From positions 17,247-81,246 of the forward strand of contig NZ_JADQTO010000037.1 of NCBI RefSeq assembly GCF_015704865.1: a DNA stretch of 64,000 bases, in the 5' to 3' direction. Made by a program: the position numbers and the translations under genes. Shown one piece after another: positions 1 through 8,407 of this stretch; within the stretch, counting starts at the first letter, position 1, and each line of letters starts with the position of its first letter. Source of the stretch: Actinoplanes aureus (GTDB lineage: Bacteria; Actinomycetota; Actinomycetes; Mycobacteriales; Micromonosporaceae). The notes below the pieces were generated by a model. The model was not told where the DNA came from. It searched no databases and saw only the letters and a list, made by a program, of their open reading frames with translations.

Positions 1-340
1 GCCGGTACGCCAGCTCCAGCAGCGAACGCAACGCCTCCACCTGGGCGATCAGCTCGGTGTTCGCCGGGTCGACCGGGCGGATCCCGTGCACGTACGACCC
101 GAGCCGCTCGGTCAGCGTGATCAGCTCCTCGTCGCGCTCCTCGAGGACCCGCTCGTCCACCGGCACCGGCTCGAGGCGGCCGGCCAGCACCGGATCGTCC
201 GCCGCCGGCGTCACCAGCGCGGCCTGATCCTTGCGTTCGCGGCGTCGTTTGAGCAGCTCCGTGGCCTGGCCGTAGAGGAACGTGATGCCCTCGGTCAGGA
301 CGGCCGCGCCGAGCACCGCCAGGGTCACCGGTTCCGCCAT
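1..340 (-). CDS. Hypothetical protein, N-terminal part (3' end outside window)
   Basis: The reading frame starts at ATG 340-338 behind a GAGGAG ribosome site and runs leftwards off the window, so only the first 113 residues are present. The start (MAEPVTLAVLGAAVLTEG) is a short hydrophobic helix followed by a basic RRRERK stretch and a charged, Glu-rich segment that could form a coiled coil. Similar small N-terminal helices occur in actinobacterial proteins of unknown function. No catalytic motif is visible, so I assign no function. The true length cannot be judged from this window. Confidence 0.6.
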   Translation of the reverse strand, partial: MAEPVTLAVLGAAVLTEGITFLYGQATELLKRRRERKDQAALVTPAADDPVLAGRLEPVPVDERVLEERDEELITLTERLGSYVHGIRPVDPANTELIAQVEALRSLLELAYR

Positions 341-407
341 CGTCGTCTCCTCGACCAGGACGCTACGCCGGCCGCCGCCGGGTCTCTGTCGCGTCGCCGA
401 CAGCCTG

Positions 408-1064
408 TCACCCGCCGGGGCGCAGCAGGTACCGGGTGACCATGATGGTCAGGTCGCGCAGGAAGTCCTCGTCGGTCCCGGTGGCCGCGGCGAAGCCCGG
501 CCCGTACGCGGTACGCAGCACCAGGGTGGAGAACACTGTGTCGAAGGCTGCTCGAATCGCGCCCCCCGGATCGGGCTGATCGATCTCGACGCCGGTTTCC
601 AGAATCAGGGCGGTGAACTGGTCGCCCAGCTCCCGGCTGTACCGCCGGCCCCGGCGGTGGACCTCCGGATGCACGCCGGAGATCAGGATCACCGCTCGGA
701 GCAGGGCGGCGTGCCGGTCGAAGACCCCGGCGACCAGCCGGACCGCCTCCGCGACGATCCGCTCGGCTGGCACACCCCGCCACCGGTCACGCTCGTCGAG
801 CACGGCCTGGTCCGCGCGGACCCGGGCGAGACCGTGCTCGTAGACGGCGAGGAACAGGGCGTCCTTGTTGTCGACGCGGGCGTAGAGGGCGCGCGGCGGC
901 ACCTGGGCGCGCTCGCAGACGGCGGCGATGGTGAACGCCTCGTACCCACCCTCCTCCAAGATCGTCACCCCGGCGTCGAGGACCCGCTGCCAGGCCTCCC
1001 GGCTGCGCTGCTGGAGCGGCGGCCGGATCTCCAGGGACTCGGCGGGCGTCGTCATGCGCTCCAT
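408..1064 (-). CDS. TetR-family transcriptional regulator
   Basis: This 218-residue protein has the TetR layout: an N-terminal DNA-binding domain with the helix-turn-helix around residues 43-63 (FTIAAVCERAQVPPRALYAR), then an all-helical ligand domain. TetR proteins are usually dimeric repressors relieved by a small ligand. It is divergent from the FAD monooxygenase at 1165, and the 100-bp gap carries an ACCGTAG/CTACGGT inverted repeat. I infer that it represses the monooxygenase and possibly itself. The start is the first ATG; a second ATG four codons in (MTTPAESLE) is possible. The ligand is unknown. Confidence 0.85.
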   Translation of the reverse strand: MERMTTPAESLEIRPPLQQRSREAWQRVLDAGVTILEEGGYEAFTIAAVCERAQVPPRALYARVDNKDALFLAVYEHGLARVRADQAVLDERDRWRGVPAERIVAEAVRLVAGVFDRHAALLRAVILISGVHPEVHRRGRRYSRELGDQFTALILETGVEIDQPDPGGAIRAAFDTVFSTLVLRTAYGPGFAAATGTDEDFLRDLTIMVTRYLLRPGG

Positions 1065-1126
1065 CCTCGCTGATCCGCGGGGGTTGACAGCCGGGTGACC
1101 CGGACCACATCCTCATCTGCACCGAA

Positions 1127-1146
1127 ACCGTAGCGCCCACTACGGT
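1127..1146. promoter_or_regulatory. Putative TetR operator (inverted repeat)
   Basis: A perfect 7-bp inverted repeat, ACCGTAG and CTACGGT with a 6-bp spacer, lies 18 bp upstream of the monooxygenase start and inside the TetR/monooxygenase divergent gap. Its size and symmetry fit a TetR dimer site. Assignment to the adjacent TetR gene is by position only. Confidence 0.5.
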
Positions 1147-1164
1147 CTTTCCCAAGGAGTACCC

Positions 1165-2391
1165 ATGTCCGCTGTTCGCCGTGGCCGCGTCGCCGTCATC
1201 GGTGCCGGGCCCGCCGGGATGGCCACCGCACTCTCCGTCCACCAGGCCGGCCACGAGGTCCTGTTGCTGGAGCGCTACCCCCGGGCCCGCCCGGCGGGCA
1301 ACATCCTCAATCTGTGGCCACCGCCGATCAAGGCGCTCGGCCTGCTCGGCGTCGACACCACCGACCTCGGCGCGCCCTGCTACACCGAGTTCCGCAGCGC
1401 CGCCGGCCGCACCCGCGTCCGGGTCAACCTGCCCGGCGACGTCGTGCGCGACTACGGCGGCGGCTTCATCGGCCTGCTCCGCCCCGACCTGTACGCGCGG
1501 CTGCTCGCCGCCCTGCCGCCGGGTGTCCTCCAGGTCAACCGCACGGTCGACAGCTTCGACCAGGACGAGACCGGGGTACGGCTGCGGATGGTCGGCGGCG
1601 AGACGATCGAGGTGGACGTGGTCGTCGGCGCCGACGGCATCGACTCCCTGGTCCGCCGCACGCTCTGGGGTGACACCCCGAAACGCGAGCACCACCTGCA
1701 CATCTTCGGCGGCTACACGTTCGACGACACGGTCACCGCCGAGCGCGGCCTGTGCCTGCTGTCGCACAGCCGGACCGTGCAGGGCAGCTGGACCGCGATC
1801 CGGGACAAGGGCCGGGACGGCTTCCAATGGTGGGTTCTCGGCGCCCACGACGCGCGCACCGAGTTCACCGGGGATCCGCACGCCACCGCCGCCCGGATGG
1901 GCGCCGGGTTCGCCGCCCCGCTGCCGCAGCTGATCGCCGCCACCGACCCGGCCCACGTGCAGCGGTGGGTGCTGCGCGACCGCAAGCCGCTGAAGCGGTG
2001 GTCCAAGGGCCGGGCCACGCTGGTCGGCGACGCTGCGCACCCGACCAGCCCGTACGCCGCTTACGGCGCGGGCATGGCCACCGAGGACGGCTACTTCCTC
2101 GGCCGGCGGCTGGCCGGCGTCGACCTCTCCGACCACTCGGCGGTGCGAGCGGCGCTGGAAGCGTTCGAGGGCCCACGCAAGCCGCACACCGCTCGGCAAG
2201 TGCAGCAGGCGTACGCCCTCGGCAAGATTTTCCACCACGCGCCCGCCCCGCTGCGACCGCTGCGCGACGCGTTGCTGGACCGCACCCCGTTTCTGCAGAA
2301 GGTTGTCGGTGACTCGTCACCCGGTGAGATCGTCGCGCAGATCGCGGCCATCGACGAGACGGAGGCGCGGTTCCGCGCGATCACGGCGTGA
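1165..2391 (+). CDS. FAD-dependent aromatic-hydroxylase-type monooxygenase
   Basis: This is a 408-residue group A flavoprotein monooxygenase. The dinucleotide fold GAGPAGMA is at residues 13-20, the DG motif (GADGIDSLVR) near residue 155 and the FAD-ribityl GD motif (GDAAHPTSPYAAYGAG) near residue 288. Such enzymes use NAD(P)H and O2 to hydroxylate or epoxidise aromatic or polyketide-like substrates in the cytoplasm. The length matches the single-component family. ATG 1165 follows an AAGGAG ribosome site. Divergence from a TetR gene with an operator-like repeat between them suggests substrate-inducible expression, perhaps for detoxification. The substrate cannot be read from the sequence. Confidence 0.88.
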   Translation: MSAVRRGRVAVIGAGPAGMATALSVHQAGHEVLLLERYPRARPAGNILNLWPPPIKALGLLGVDTTDLGAPCYTEFRSAAGRTRVRVNLPGDVVRDYGGGFIGLLRPDLYARLLAALPPGVLQVNRTVDSFDQDETGVRLRMVGGETIEVDVVVGADGIDSLVRRTLWGDTPKREHHLHIFGGYTFDDTVTAERGLCLLSHSRTVQGSWTAIRDKGRDGFQWWVLGAHDARTEFTGDPHATAARMGAGFAAPLPQLIAATDPAHVQRWVLRDRKPLKRWSKGRATLVGDAAHPTSPYAAYGAGMATEDGYFLGRRLAGVDLSDHSAVRAALEAFEGPRKPHTARQVQQAYALGKIFHHAPAPLRPLRDALLDRTPFLQKVVGDSSPGEIVAQIAAIDETEARFRAITA

Positions 2392-2480
2392 CCGTGCGGT
2401 TCGCCGTACCGTGCTCGGGGTTGGTCTTTCTCGTGCGCCGCCGCGTGCGGCGCGCGAGCTGACGGGAGGGCGGGCGAAGC

Positions 2481-3464
2481 ATGATCGTGTTGGACGGGCC
2501 GGACACCCGGGCCGCGCTGCCGATGGCCGACGCGGTCGAGTGCGCGCGCGAAGCCATGCGCGCCACCGCCGGTGAACATCTGCGCCAGCCGCTGCGGACG
2601 GTGATCAACGCCGGCCCGGCCGGCTTCCTCGCCGCCATGCCGGTCTGCGTGGCCGATCCGGCGGAGACCCTGTTCGGGATCAAGACGATCGTGGTGAAGC
2701 CCGGCAACGCGGCCCGCGGCCTGCCCTCGCACAACGGCCTTGTCGTGCTGTTCGACGGTGACACCGGGCTGCCTACCGCCGCGGTCGACGCCGCGGTCAT
2801 CACCGAGATCCGTACGGCGGCGGTCTCGGCCGTAGCTACCGGCGCGCTTGCGCGCGCCGACGCGGCCCGGCTCAGCATCATCGGCACCGGCGCGCAGGCA
2901 CGCACGCATCTGGAGGCGATGCTTGAGGTACGGGAGATCGGCTCGGTACGGGTCTGGGGGCGTACGCCGGAGCGGGTCACCGAGTTCGCCGGGTGGGCGC
3001 GCACCCGGTTCGGCCTGCCGGTGACCGAGGCCGTCTCGCCGCGCGACGCGGCCGCCGGTGCCGACGTCGTCTGCACCGTGACGGCGTCCCCGGAACCGCT
3101 GTTGTCGGCGGCGGACGTCGCCCCCGGCGCGCACGTGAACGCGGTCGGCGCCAGCCAGCCGGGCTCCCGCGAGCTGGCGCCGGACCTGGTGGCGCGGTGC
3201 CGGGTGGTGGTGGACCGGCGCGAGTCCGCCGGTGCCGAGGCCGACGACCTGATCCTGTCGGCGGACCCGCCCCGCCGGGCGCCGGTGGCCGCGGAACTCG
3301 GCGAGGTGCTGCTCGGCCGGGCTGCCGGCCGGACCGGCCCGGAGGAGATCACCCTGTTCAAGTCGGTCGGCCTGGCGGTGCAGGACCTGTTCGCCGCCCG
3401 GGCCGCGGTGCGCCGGGCCGCCGGGACCGGCATCGGCAACCACGTGCCGATGCGCGCCGGCTGA
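2481..3464 (+). CDS. Ornithine cyclodeaminase / mu-crystallin family protein
   Basis: The 327-residue protein has the family's two-part fold, with the NAD(P)-binding glycine motif IIGTGAQARTHLEAML near residue 134 and a preceding KTIVVKPGNAARGLPSHNG segment typical of the substrate-binding half. Members include ornithine cyclodeaminase, ketimine reductase and alanine dehydrogenase, so the exact reaction is open. It lies 90 bp after the monooxygenase on the same strand and may be cotranscribed with it. It ends at a strong hairpin at 3492-3528. Confidence 0.85.
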   Translation: MIVLDGPDTRAALPMADAVECAREAMRATAGEHLRQPLRTVINAGPAGFLAAMPVCVADPAETLFGIKTIVVKPGNAARGLPSHNGLVVLFDGDTGLPTAAVDAAVITEIRTAAVSAVATGALARADAARLSIIGTGAQARTHLEAMLEVREIGSVRVWGRTPERVTEFAGWARTRFGLPVTEAVSPRDAAAGADVVCTVTASPEPLLSAADVAPGAHVNAVGASQPGSRELAPDLVARCRVVVDRRESAGAEADDLILSADPPRRAPVAAELGEVLLGRAAGRTGPEEITLFKSVGLAVQDLFAARAAVRRAAGTGIGNHVPMRAG

Positions 3465-3491
3465 CTGTCTGCGGCGCGGTACCGGCGACGC

Positions 3492-3528
3492 GCGCCCCGT
3501 GACCGCCGCACCGGCGGTCACGGGGCGC
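3492..3528. terminator. Bidirectional terminator hairpin
   Basis: A perfect 17-bp stem (GCGCCCCGTGACCGCCG with its complement) and a CAC loop sits between the convergent 3' ends of the cyclodeaminase-family gene and the MFS gene. There is no U tract, which is normal for high-GC actinomycetes. Confidence 0.75.
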
Positions 3529-3535
3529 GACGGGA

Positions 3536-4820
3536 TCAGCCTCGGGCCGAGGTCTCCTGCCGGTGCAGGCGCGGCAGGTGCGGTTCCCCGGGCTCCGGCG
3601 GCAGGTCGTCGACACCCGTGGCGACCGCATCCTCGTGGCGGCGGTGCGCGGACGGCAACGCGAGCGCGGCGACCGCGGCCAGCACGCCGACGCCCGCGCA
3701 GACCCAGAAGCCGGCGGTGAACGCGTCGTCGGTGGGCAGGCCCTGCGGGGTGCTGTGCGAGGAGAGCACCGCCGCGACGACAGCGGTGCCGATGCTGCTG
3801 CCGATGGTCCGGGCGATCGTGTTGACGCTGGTGGCCTCGCCGGTCTGGGCGGCCGGGACGCTCTCGATGATGGCGTTCGACATGACCGCGAAGGCCAGGC
3901 CGATGCCGGTGCCGGTGAAGATGCCGGAGAGCAGCACCTTCCCGACCTCGTCGTGGGTGACGGCGGGGACCGCGAACGCGACGACGACCGCGAGGGTGCC
4001 GAGGAACAGCTTCGGGCCGTACTTGCGGGTGAGCAGGCCGGCCAGCGGACCGAAGATCACCATCATCACGACGGTGGGCAGCAGGAACAGGCCGGACTGG
4101 GACACCGACTTGCCGAACCCGTAGCCGGTGGCGGCGGGCAGTTGGAGCAGCATCGGTACCAGGAGGAAGGTGCCGAACATCGCGAAGCCGAGCATCAGCG
4201 CCACCAGGTCGGTGGCCCAGACGCCACGGATCCGCATCAGGCGCATGTCCACCAGCGGCTCGGCGGTCCGCAGCTCCACCACGACGAAGACGGCCATCAG
4301 CACCGCGCCGGCGGCGAGCAGGCCGATGGTCTTGACGTCGATCCAGCCCCAGGCCTGGCCCTTGCTGATCGCCAGCAGGAGCGCGACCAGCGAGGTCGAC
4401 AGCAGGACGGTGCCGAGGACGTCGAGCCTGCCGGGCGTACGCACCGGCGACTCCTTCATCCCGAAGATCGCACCGGCCAGCGCGATGATCACGAAGACCA
4501 GCGGCAGCCAGAACAGCCAGTGCCAGGACAGGTGCTCGACGATCGGGCCGGCCGCCACGATGCCGACGCCCGCGCCGACGCCGAAGATGGCCGACAGCAG
4601 GCCGACGATGACACCGACCCGCTCGCGGGGCAGTTCGTCGCGGACGATACCGATCGACAGCGGCATGATCGCGCCGGCCGCGCCCTGCAGGACCCGGGCG
4701 ACGATCAGCACCGACAGGTTCGGGGCGACCGCGGCCAGGACCGGGCCGGGCCGCCAGCGCCGCCAGCACGCCGATCAGGACGCGGCGTTTGCCGACCATG
4801 TCGCCGAGGCGGCCCAGGTC
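3536..4820 (-). pseudogene. DHA2-type MFS drug transporter, 5'-truncated and frameshifted
   Basis: The largest open frame (3536-4711, 391 residues) encodes the part of a DHA2/EmrB-like exporter from about TM4 onward, starting in LIVARVLQGAAGAIMPLS. Upstream, in another frame, lies GRLGDMVGKRRVLIGVLAA, which is MFS motif A plus TM3. The two frames join if one C is removed from a GGCCCGGCCC run near 4745. Upstream of GRLGD the homology stops: TM1 and TM2 are missing and a TetR remnant is found instead. Members of the family are ~480 residues. The gene is therefore probably non-functional, unless it is translated from an internal start as a shortened protein. The frameshift alone could be a sequencing error; the missing 5' end could not. 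Confidence 0.75.
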
Positions 4821-4943
4821 GTCCTCTCGGCCGCCCTCGGCATCGTGCTGCTGCGCGCTTCCGGACTCCAGCCGCTCGCCGCTGCCGAACCCACCCAGCT
4901 GGCCGAGCCGTTGCGCAAGATGATCGGCGCCCTTCTATCGTGA
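4810..4943 (+). pseudogene. C-terminal remnant of a TetR-family regulator
   Basis: On the plus strand, opposite the broken 5' end of the MFS gene, an open frame ending at TGA 4941-4943 reads VVLSAALGIVLLRASGLQPL and then AAAEPTQLAEPLRKMIGALLS. This matches the usual end of TetR ligand domains: a hydrophobic helix, a PLA turn, then an amphipathic last helix ending in a stop. No DNA-binding domain precedes it; the frame upstream is only the antisense of the MFS gene. I infer a rearrangement junction near 4805-4820 that joined two broken genes. Confidence 0.5.
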
Positions 4944-5004
4944 CCCGGGTGCCGATCACTCCGGTTATGACGACGAAGGCCTCGCGTACGACGGCGCGGC
5001 CCCC

Positions 5005-5940
5005 TCAGCCCGGGACGAGATTGGCCGGCGGCGGGATCACCTGCAGCCGGACCGAGTTGTCGTAGCCGATCACCCAGGTACGGCTGTCGCGGGTCCACGT
5101 CACCGGGGCCAGGAACAGCCGGCCGCCGGACTCGAGGATCAGCCGGAAGCCGCGATAGCGGTAGCCGAAGCCGTCCTCGCCCGCGCCGGTCAGCCGCTGC
5201 TCGACGACGCCTTCGGGCAGTGCCGGCAGCGGCTCCCGGGTGTCCAGCACCACCTGGTAGGCCCGGCGCGGGTCGACCGCCTCGTCGTAGCTGCGGTTCA
5301 GCCCGAGGGTGAACGCCACCCGGTTGGTCGCCCAGAACAGCCCGGCCAGCGCGAGCACGACGATCGACACGACCGCCGCACGCCGTACCCGCCCGGCCTG
5401 GTCGGCCATGTACCACCGGTGCATCCGGCCGTGCGGGTCACGGGTGAGGATCTGCCCGGCGATCCAGCCGGCGTAAGCGAGCATCGCCGGCCCCACGCTC
5501 AGGGTGAGTGGAGTCAGAGCCGTGGACTCGTTGCGGTAGACGGCCGGGACCAGCAACCCGAGGACCGCGCGTGCCGTCAGGAGCAGGCCGATCAGCGCCA
5601 CGCCAGCGGCGGTCAGCAGTCCGGCCGTGGTCCGGGACTCGTCAGAGAGCACCCAGGTGACGACCGCGTGGCCGGCCAGGGCTAGCACGACCGCGATCAG
5701 CAGCAGGGCGAGCGGGCCGAAGATCGCCTCGGTGCCGTAGATCACCAGGTCCTGAGTGGAGAGATCCGCCAGGCCGAGCTGGATGCCGTAGTAGGCGAGC
5801 CGGCCGTCGGTGTACACCGCGCCGAAGTAGATCAGCAGCGCGGTGATCACCGTGGTTGGGGCCAGGAAGTTGGCGATCTCGGCGAGACGGGCGCCGAGGG
5901 TGCGCTGCGGTGCGGCCGCCTCGTCCGGCGCCGCGGTCAT
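5005..5940 (-). CDS. Multi-pass membrane protein of unknown function
   Basis: I use ATG 5940-5938 (MTAAPDEAAAPQRTLG), which overlaps the stop of the upstream gene as ATGA; a longer open frame exists but would lie inside that gene. The 311-residue product has about five hydrophobic segments in the first two thirds (for example TVITALLIYFGAVYT and LALLLIAVVLALAGHAVV) and a C-terminal soluble region of ~110 residues with RREP-like charged stretches and a WVIGYDNSVRLQV end. No family is recognised. Translational coupling to the 5937-6788 gene indicates that the two products act together at the membrane. Confidence 0.75.
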   Translation of the reverse strand: MTAAPDEAAAPQRTLGARLAEIANFLAPTTVITALLIYFGAVYTDGRLAYYGIQLGLADLSTQDLVIYGTEAIFGPLALLLIAVVLALAGHAVVTWVLSDESRTTAGLLTAAGVALIGLLLTARAVLGLLVPAVYRNESTALTPLTLSVGPAMLAYAGWIAGQILTRDPHGRMHRWYMADQAGRVRRAAVVSIVVLALAGLFWATNRVAFTLGLNRSYDEAVDPRRAYQVVLDTREPLPALPEGVVEQRLTGAGEDGFGYRYRGFRLILESGGRLFLAPVTWTRDSRTWVIGYDNSVRLQVIPPPANLVPG

Positions 5941-6788
5941 GACGAGGGCGACGCGGACGCGGAGGGGGAGGACTCCTCCGGTTTCGGCTCGTCCTTCTTG
6001 CCCTGCACCTTGAGCTCGCTGGTCGCCGTTTTCCATTCGACGGGCACGGGCCGGCTCTCGGACGGCTCCTCACGGGCGACCTTCTCCTCCGAACAGGGCG
6101 CCACGTCCGCCGACTCGCAGCTGCCGGCGAACACCAGTCCCACCCGCGCGCTGTAGGTCTGGGTCTCGCCTCCGTCGTCGCCCGGCCGCAACTCCTTCTC
6201 GAGCTGCACACCGGTGTAACAGGCCTGGCCGGTTGCGAGTCTCACACCGGGCACGCACGGCTTCGCACCCGGAGGGAGGTCCTCGTTCGTGTCCAGCGGG
6301 CAATGTCCGGTGGCCCGGTACAACCCGGCATCGGCGGAGATCAGGAAGACCCTCTTCACCTTCATGGTGATGCCGAACTGGTTGACGAAGAACCGGCAGG
6401 AGTCCTCCATCGCGCCGCCACCCTGCGGCCCGTTGACGTTGACCGTCTTCGCCGGGCGCGGAGCCTTGTTGTCTTTCTTCTTCGTGGCCTCGCTCTCGGT
6501 CCGGGTTTCCTCCTCGCCTTCACCGCTGCCCGGCTGCTGCCCGGCGTCAGTTGCGGAGCCCGAGTCGGAGTCGGACGCAGACCCGGACCCCGGGTCGGAA
6601 TCACCCGGTAGGGCGACGTCGTCCTGCGGGACACCGCCGTCGGTGGGCTCCGACGTGGACGTGTCGCCGCTTGTCGGTGTGGTGTCGCCGGTGGTGGCCG
6701 CGGTACGCACGAGCCATCCCACGCCGAGAGCGAAGACCAGGGCGAACACCGCCACGACGGCGACCAGAACCCGACGGTTGGCAAACAT
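5937..6788 (-). CDS. Membrane-anchored extracytoplasmic protein of unknown function
   Basis: The 283-residue protein starts with a single hydrophobic helix (residues ~7-27, VLVAVVAVFALVFALGVGWLV). A long Thr/Ser/Asp/Gly-rich linker follows, then a KKKDNK stretch and a C-terminal domain with several cysteines (SCRFF, GHCPL, KPCVPG, QACYTG, GSCES, APCSE) that could form disulfides outside the cell. The last residues are acidic and Ser/Pro-rich. Its stop overlaps the start of the multi-pass gene (ATGA). No family is recognised; this looks like a cell-envelope module with one membrane partner and one exported partner. Confidence 0.75.
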   Translation of the reverse strand: MFANRRVLVAVVAVFALVFALGVGWLVRTAATTGDTTPTSGDTSTSEPTDGGVPQDDVALPGDSDPGSGSASDSDSGSATDAGQQPGSGEGEEETRTESEATKKKDNKAPRPAKTVNVNGPQGGGAMEDSCRFFVNQFGITMKVKRVFLISADAGLYRATGHCPLDTNEDLPPGAKPCVPGVRLATGQACYTGVQLEKELRPGDDGGETQTYSARVGLVFAGSCESADVAPCSEEKVAREEPSESRPVPVEWKTATSELKVQGKKDEPKPEESSPSASASPSS

Positions 6789-6894
6789 GGCCGCCCCCTC
6801 TCGTCAAGCACGGGCGTCCTGTCACCTTGAGTAGCACGCGCGTCACCCGCGCCCCAACCGGTTTTCGGCGCACCTCACATCGGCTGTTCGACAG

Positions 6895-7383
6895 CTATTT
6901 GAGGCAGTTGCTCAGGTGCGGCGCCGCGGACATGACCAGCTGGCGGCCGATCTTCTCGAGCTGCGCGACCTGCTCCGGGGTGAGCGCGTCGAAGACCAGG
7001 CGCCGGGCCTCACGGACGTGGCCCGGAGCGGTGGCCTCGATCATCGCCGTCCCGGCGTCGGTGAGGACCGCGACGACGCAGCGGGCCTCGGTGGTGTCCA
7101 CGTTGCGGCGCTGCACCCACCCCTGGCGCTCCAGCCGGCTGACCGCGTGTGAGAGCCGGGAGAGCGACCCGGCGGCCAGGTGGGCGAGCTGGCTCATCCG
7201 GACCGTGTGGCCGGGCGCGTCGGACAGCGAGGAAAGGATCTGGTACTCGAAGAAGTTGATCCCGGCGTCCCGCTTGAGCTGGGCGTCGATGGCCGGCGGC
7301 AAGCTCATCAGCATCGCGGTGAGCGCCATCCAGGCGTGCCGTTCGTCGTCGGAGAGCCATGGGACGTCTGTGCTGTCGCTCAC
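6895..7383 (-). CDS. MarR-family regulator of the divergent azoreductase
   Basis: A 162-residue winged-helix MarR protein; the recognition region is HLAAGSLSRLSHAVSRLERQ followed by a wing with a conserved D/R pattern (RRNVDTTEARC). I chose GTG 7383 (VSDSTDVPWLSDDERH) because the upstream ATG at 7419 lies in an operator-like palindrome. It is divergent from an FMN-dependent azoreductase, and the gap holds two copies of the same 12-bp palindrome, so autoregulation plus control of the azoreductase is likely. MarR proteins of this kind commonly respond to quinones, phenols or oxidants; the effector here is unknown. Confidence 0.85.
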   Translation of the reverse strand: MSDSTDVPWLSDDERHAWMALTAMLMSLPPAIDAQLKRDAGINFFEYQILSSLSDAPGHTVRMSQLAHLAAGSLSRLSHAVSRLERQGWVQRRNVDTTEARCVVAVLTDAGTAMIEATAPGHVREARRLVFDALTPEQVAQLEKIGRQLVMSAAPHLSNCLK

Positions 7384-7411
7384 GACTGAGCACGATACCT
7401 GACCAGCGCAC

Positions 7412-7456
7412 TTGAACATTCAACAAGAAGGTGCCACTCTCGTGTTGAACATTCAA
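7412..7456. promoter_or_regulatory. Paired MarR operators
   Basis: Two copies of TTGAACATTCAA (7412-7423 and 7445-7456), each a TTGAA/TTCAA palindrome with a 2-bp centre, are spaced 33 bp start to start, close to three helical turns. They fill the gap between the MarR gene and the azoreductase. Size and symmetry fit two MarR dimers on one face of the DNA. Confidence 0.7.
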
Positions 7457-7480
7457 GTTCGCAGCCTGACAGGGAGAATC

Positions 7481-8116
7481 ATGGCCGTCCTGCGTATCGA
7501 CGCCAGCATTCAGGGACCGCGCTCCGCGAGCACCGAGCTCGCCGATCTGGTCGAACGCGAGTGGGTCGCCGCCCGCCCCGGCACCGAGATCGTGCGCCGT
7601 CACCTCGGCACCGACCCGTTGCCCGCCGACGCCTGGGCGAACGCGGTCCACGCCGGGTTCCTCCCGGCCGAGCAGCGCACCGGCGCCCACCACGGCGCTC
7701 TCACCCTCGCCGGTGAACTGGCCGGTGAGCTGCGCTCCGCCGACGCGGTGATCCTCGCGCTGCCGCTCTACAACTACGGCATCTCACAGCACGCCAAGGC
7801 CTGGATCGACCTGGTGCTCGCCGGCGGCGAGCACGGCGAGCGCCTGCTCGACGGCAAGCCGGCGGTGGTGCTCACCACCCGCGGCGGCGCGTACGGACCC
7901 GGCACGCCCCGCGAGGGCTGGGACCACAACACCGACTACCTGCGCCGCGTCGTCGCCGACATCTGGGGCGCCGAGCTGACCCTGATCGAGCGGGAGTTCA
8001 CGCTGGTCGGCGTGAATCCGGCGCTGGACGCCTTCGCCGAGCACGCCGAGCTGATGCGCAAGACCGCGCACGAGGCGGCCGCCGTCGCCGGGCGCACCCT
8101 GGCCCTCCGCGGCTGA
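7481..8116 (+). CDS. FMN-dependent NADH-azoreductase / quinone reductase
   Basis: A 211-residue flavodoxin-fold protein of the AcpD/AzoR family. It has the N-terminal phosphate-binding loop (LRIDASIQGPRSASTEL), the LPLYNYGISQHAKAWIDL segment and the TTRGGAYGPGTP loop that contact FMN. The family reduces quinones and azo dyes with NADH in the cytoplasm as homodimers. ATG 7481 follows an AGGGAG site; the frame is open further upstream but that part lies in the operators. A second, only distantly similar azoreductase with its own MarR is at 9755-10912. Confidence 0.88.
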   Translation: MAVLRIDASIQGPRSASTELADLVEREWVAARPGTEIVRRHLGTDPLPADAWANAVHAGFLPAEQRTGAHHGALTLAGELAGELRSADAVILALPLYNYGISQHAKAWIDLVLAGGEHGERLLDGKPAVVLTTRGGAYGPGTPREGWDHNTDYLRRVVADIWGAELTLIEREFTLVGVNPALDAFAEHAELMRKTAHEAAAVAGRTLALRG

Positions 8117-8122
8117 GGTCAC

Positions 8123-8155
8123 GGCCGGTTCCGCTGGTCAGTAGCGGAACCGGCC
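8123..8155. terminator. Terminator hairpin after the azoreductase
   Basis: A perfect 13-bp stem (GGCCGGTTCCGCT and complement) with a 7-base loop begins 6 bp after the azoreductase stop. Confidence 0.7.
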
Positions 8156-8407
8156 GACCAGCTCGCGGAACTCCGCCGAGATCGCCGCCAGACCGGCCGC
8201 CTCCCGGTTCTGCGCGCCGACGGCCAAGGCCACCAGGAAACGTCCTCGCTTCATCATCGGCACAGCCGTCCGGAGCCGGGAGCAATCGTCGAAGCGCTGA
8301 CGTGTGTGACGGACGTGACGGATGTAGGCCGACACGTTTCCCGCCTGTGACTCGGTTTCGGTGCTGGAGTGGAAGTCCCCGCGCTTCCTTGTCGAGAGGA
8401 CCACACC

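Noticed and set aside
2091..4799. 902-residue minus-strand open frame, and similar long frames at 787-2238, 14363-16387, 42996-45461, 46583-48316 and 61184-62896
   Set aside because: They are antisense or out-of-frame shadows of real genes: composition is Arg/Gly/Ala/Pro/His-rich without domains, and motif-bearing genes occupy the other strand.
8138..8254. Minus-strand frame ending in AAISAEFRELVGRFRY, like the end of a chemotaxis receptor
   Set aside because: The last residues are encoded by one arm of the terminator hairpin, no receptor sequence precedes them, and the similarity covers too few residues.
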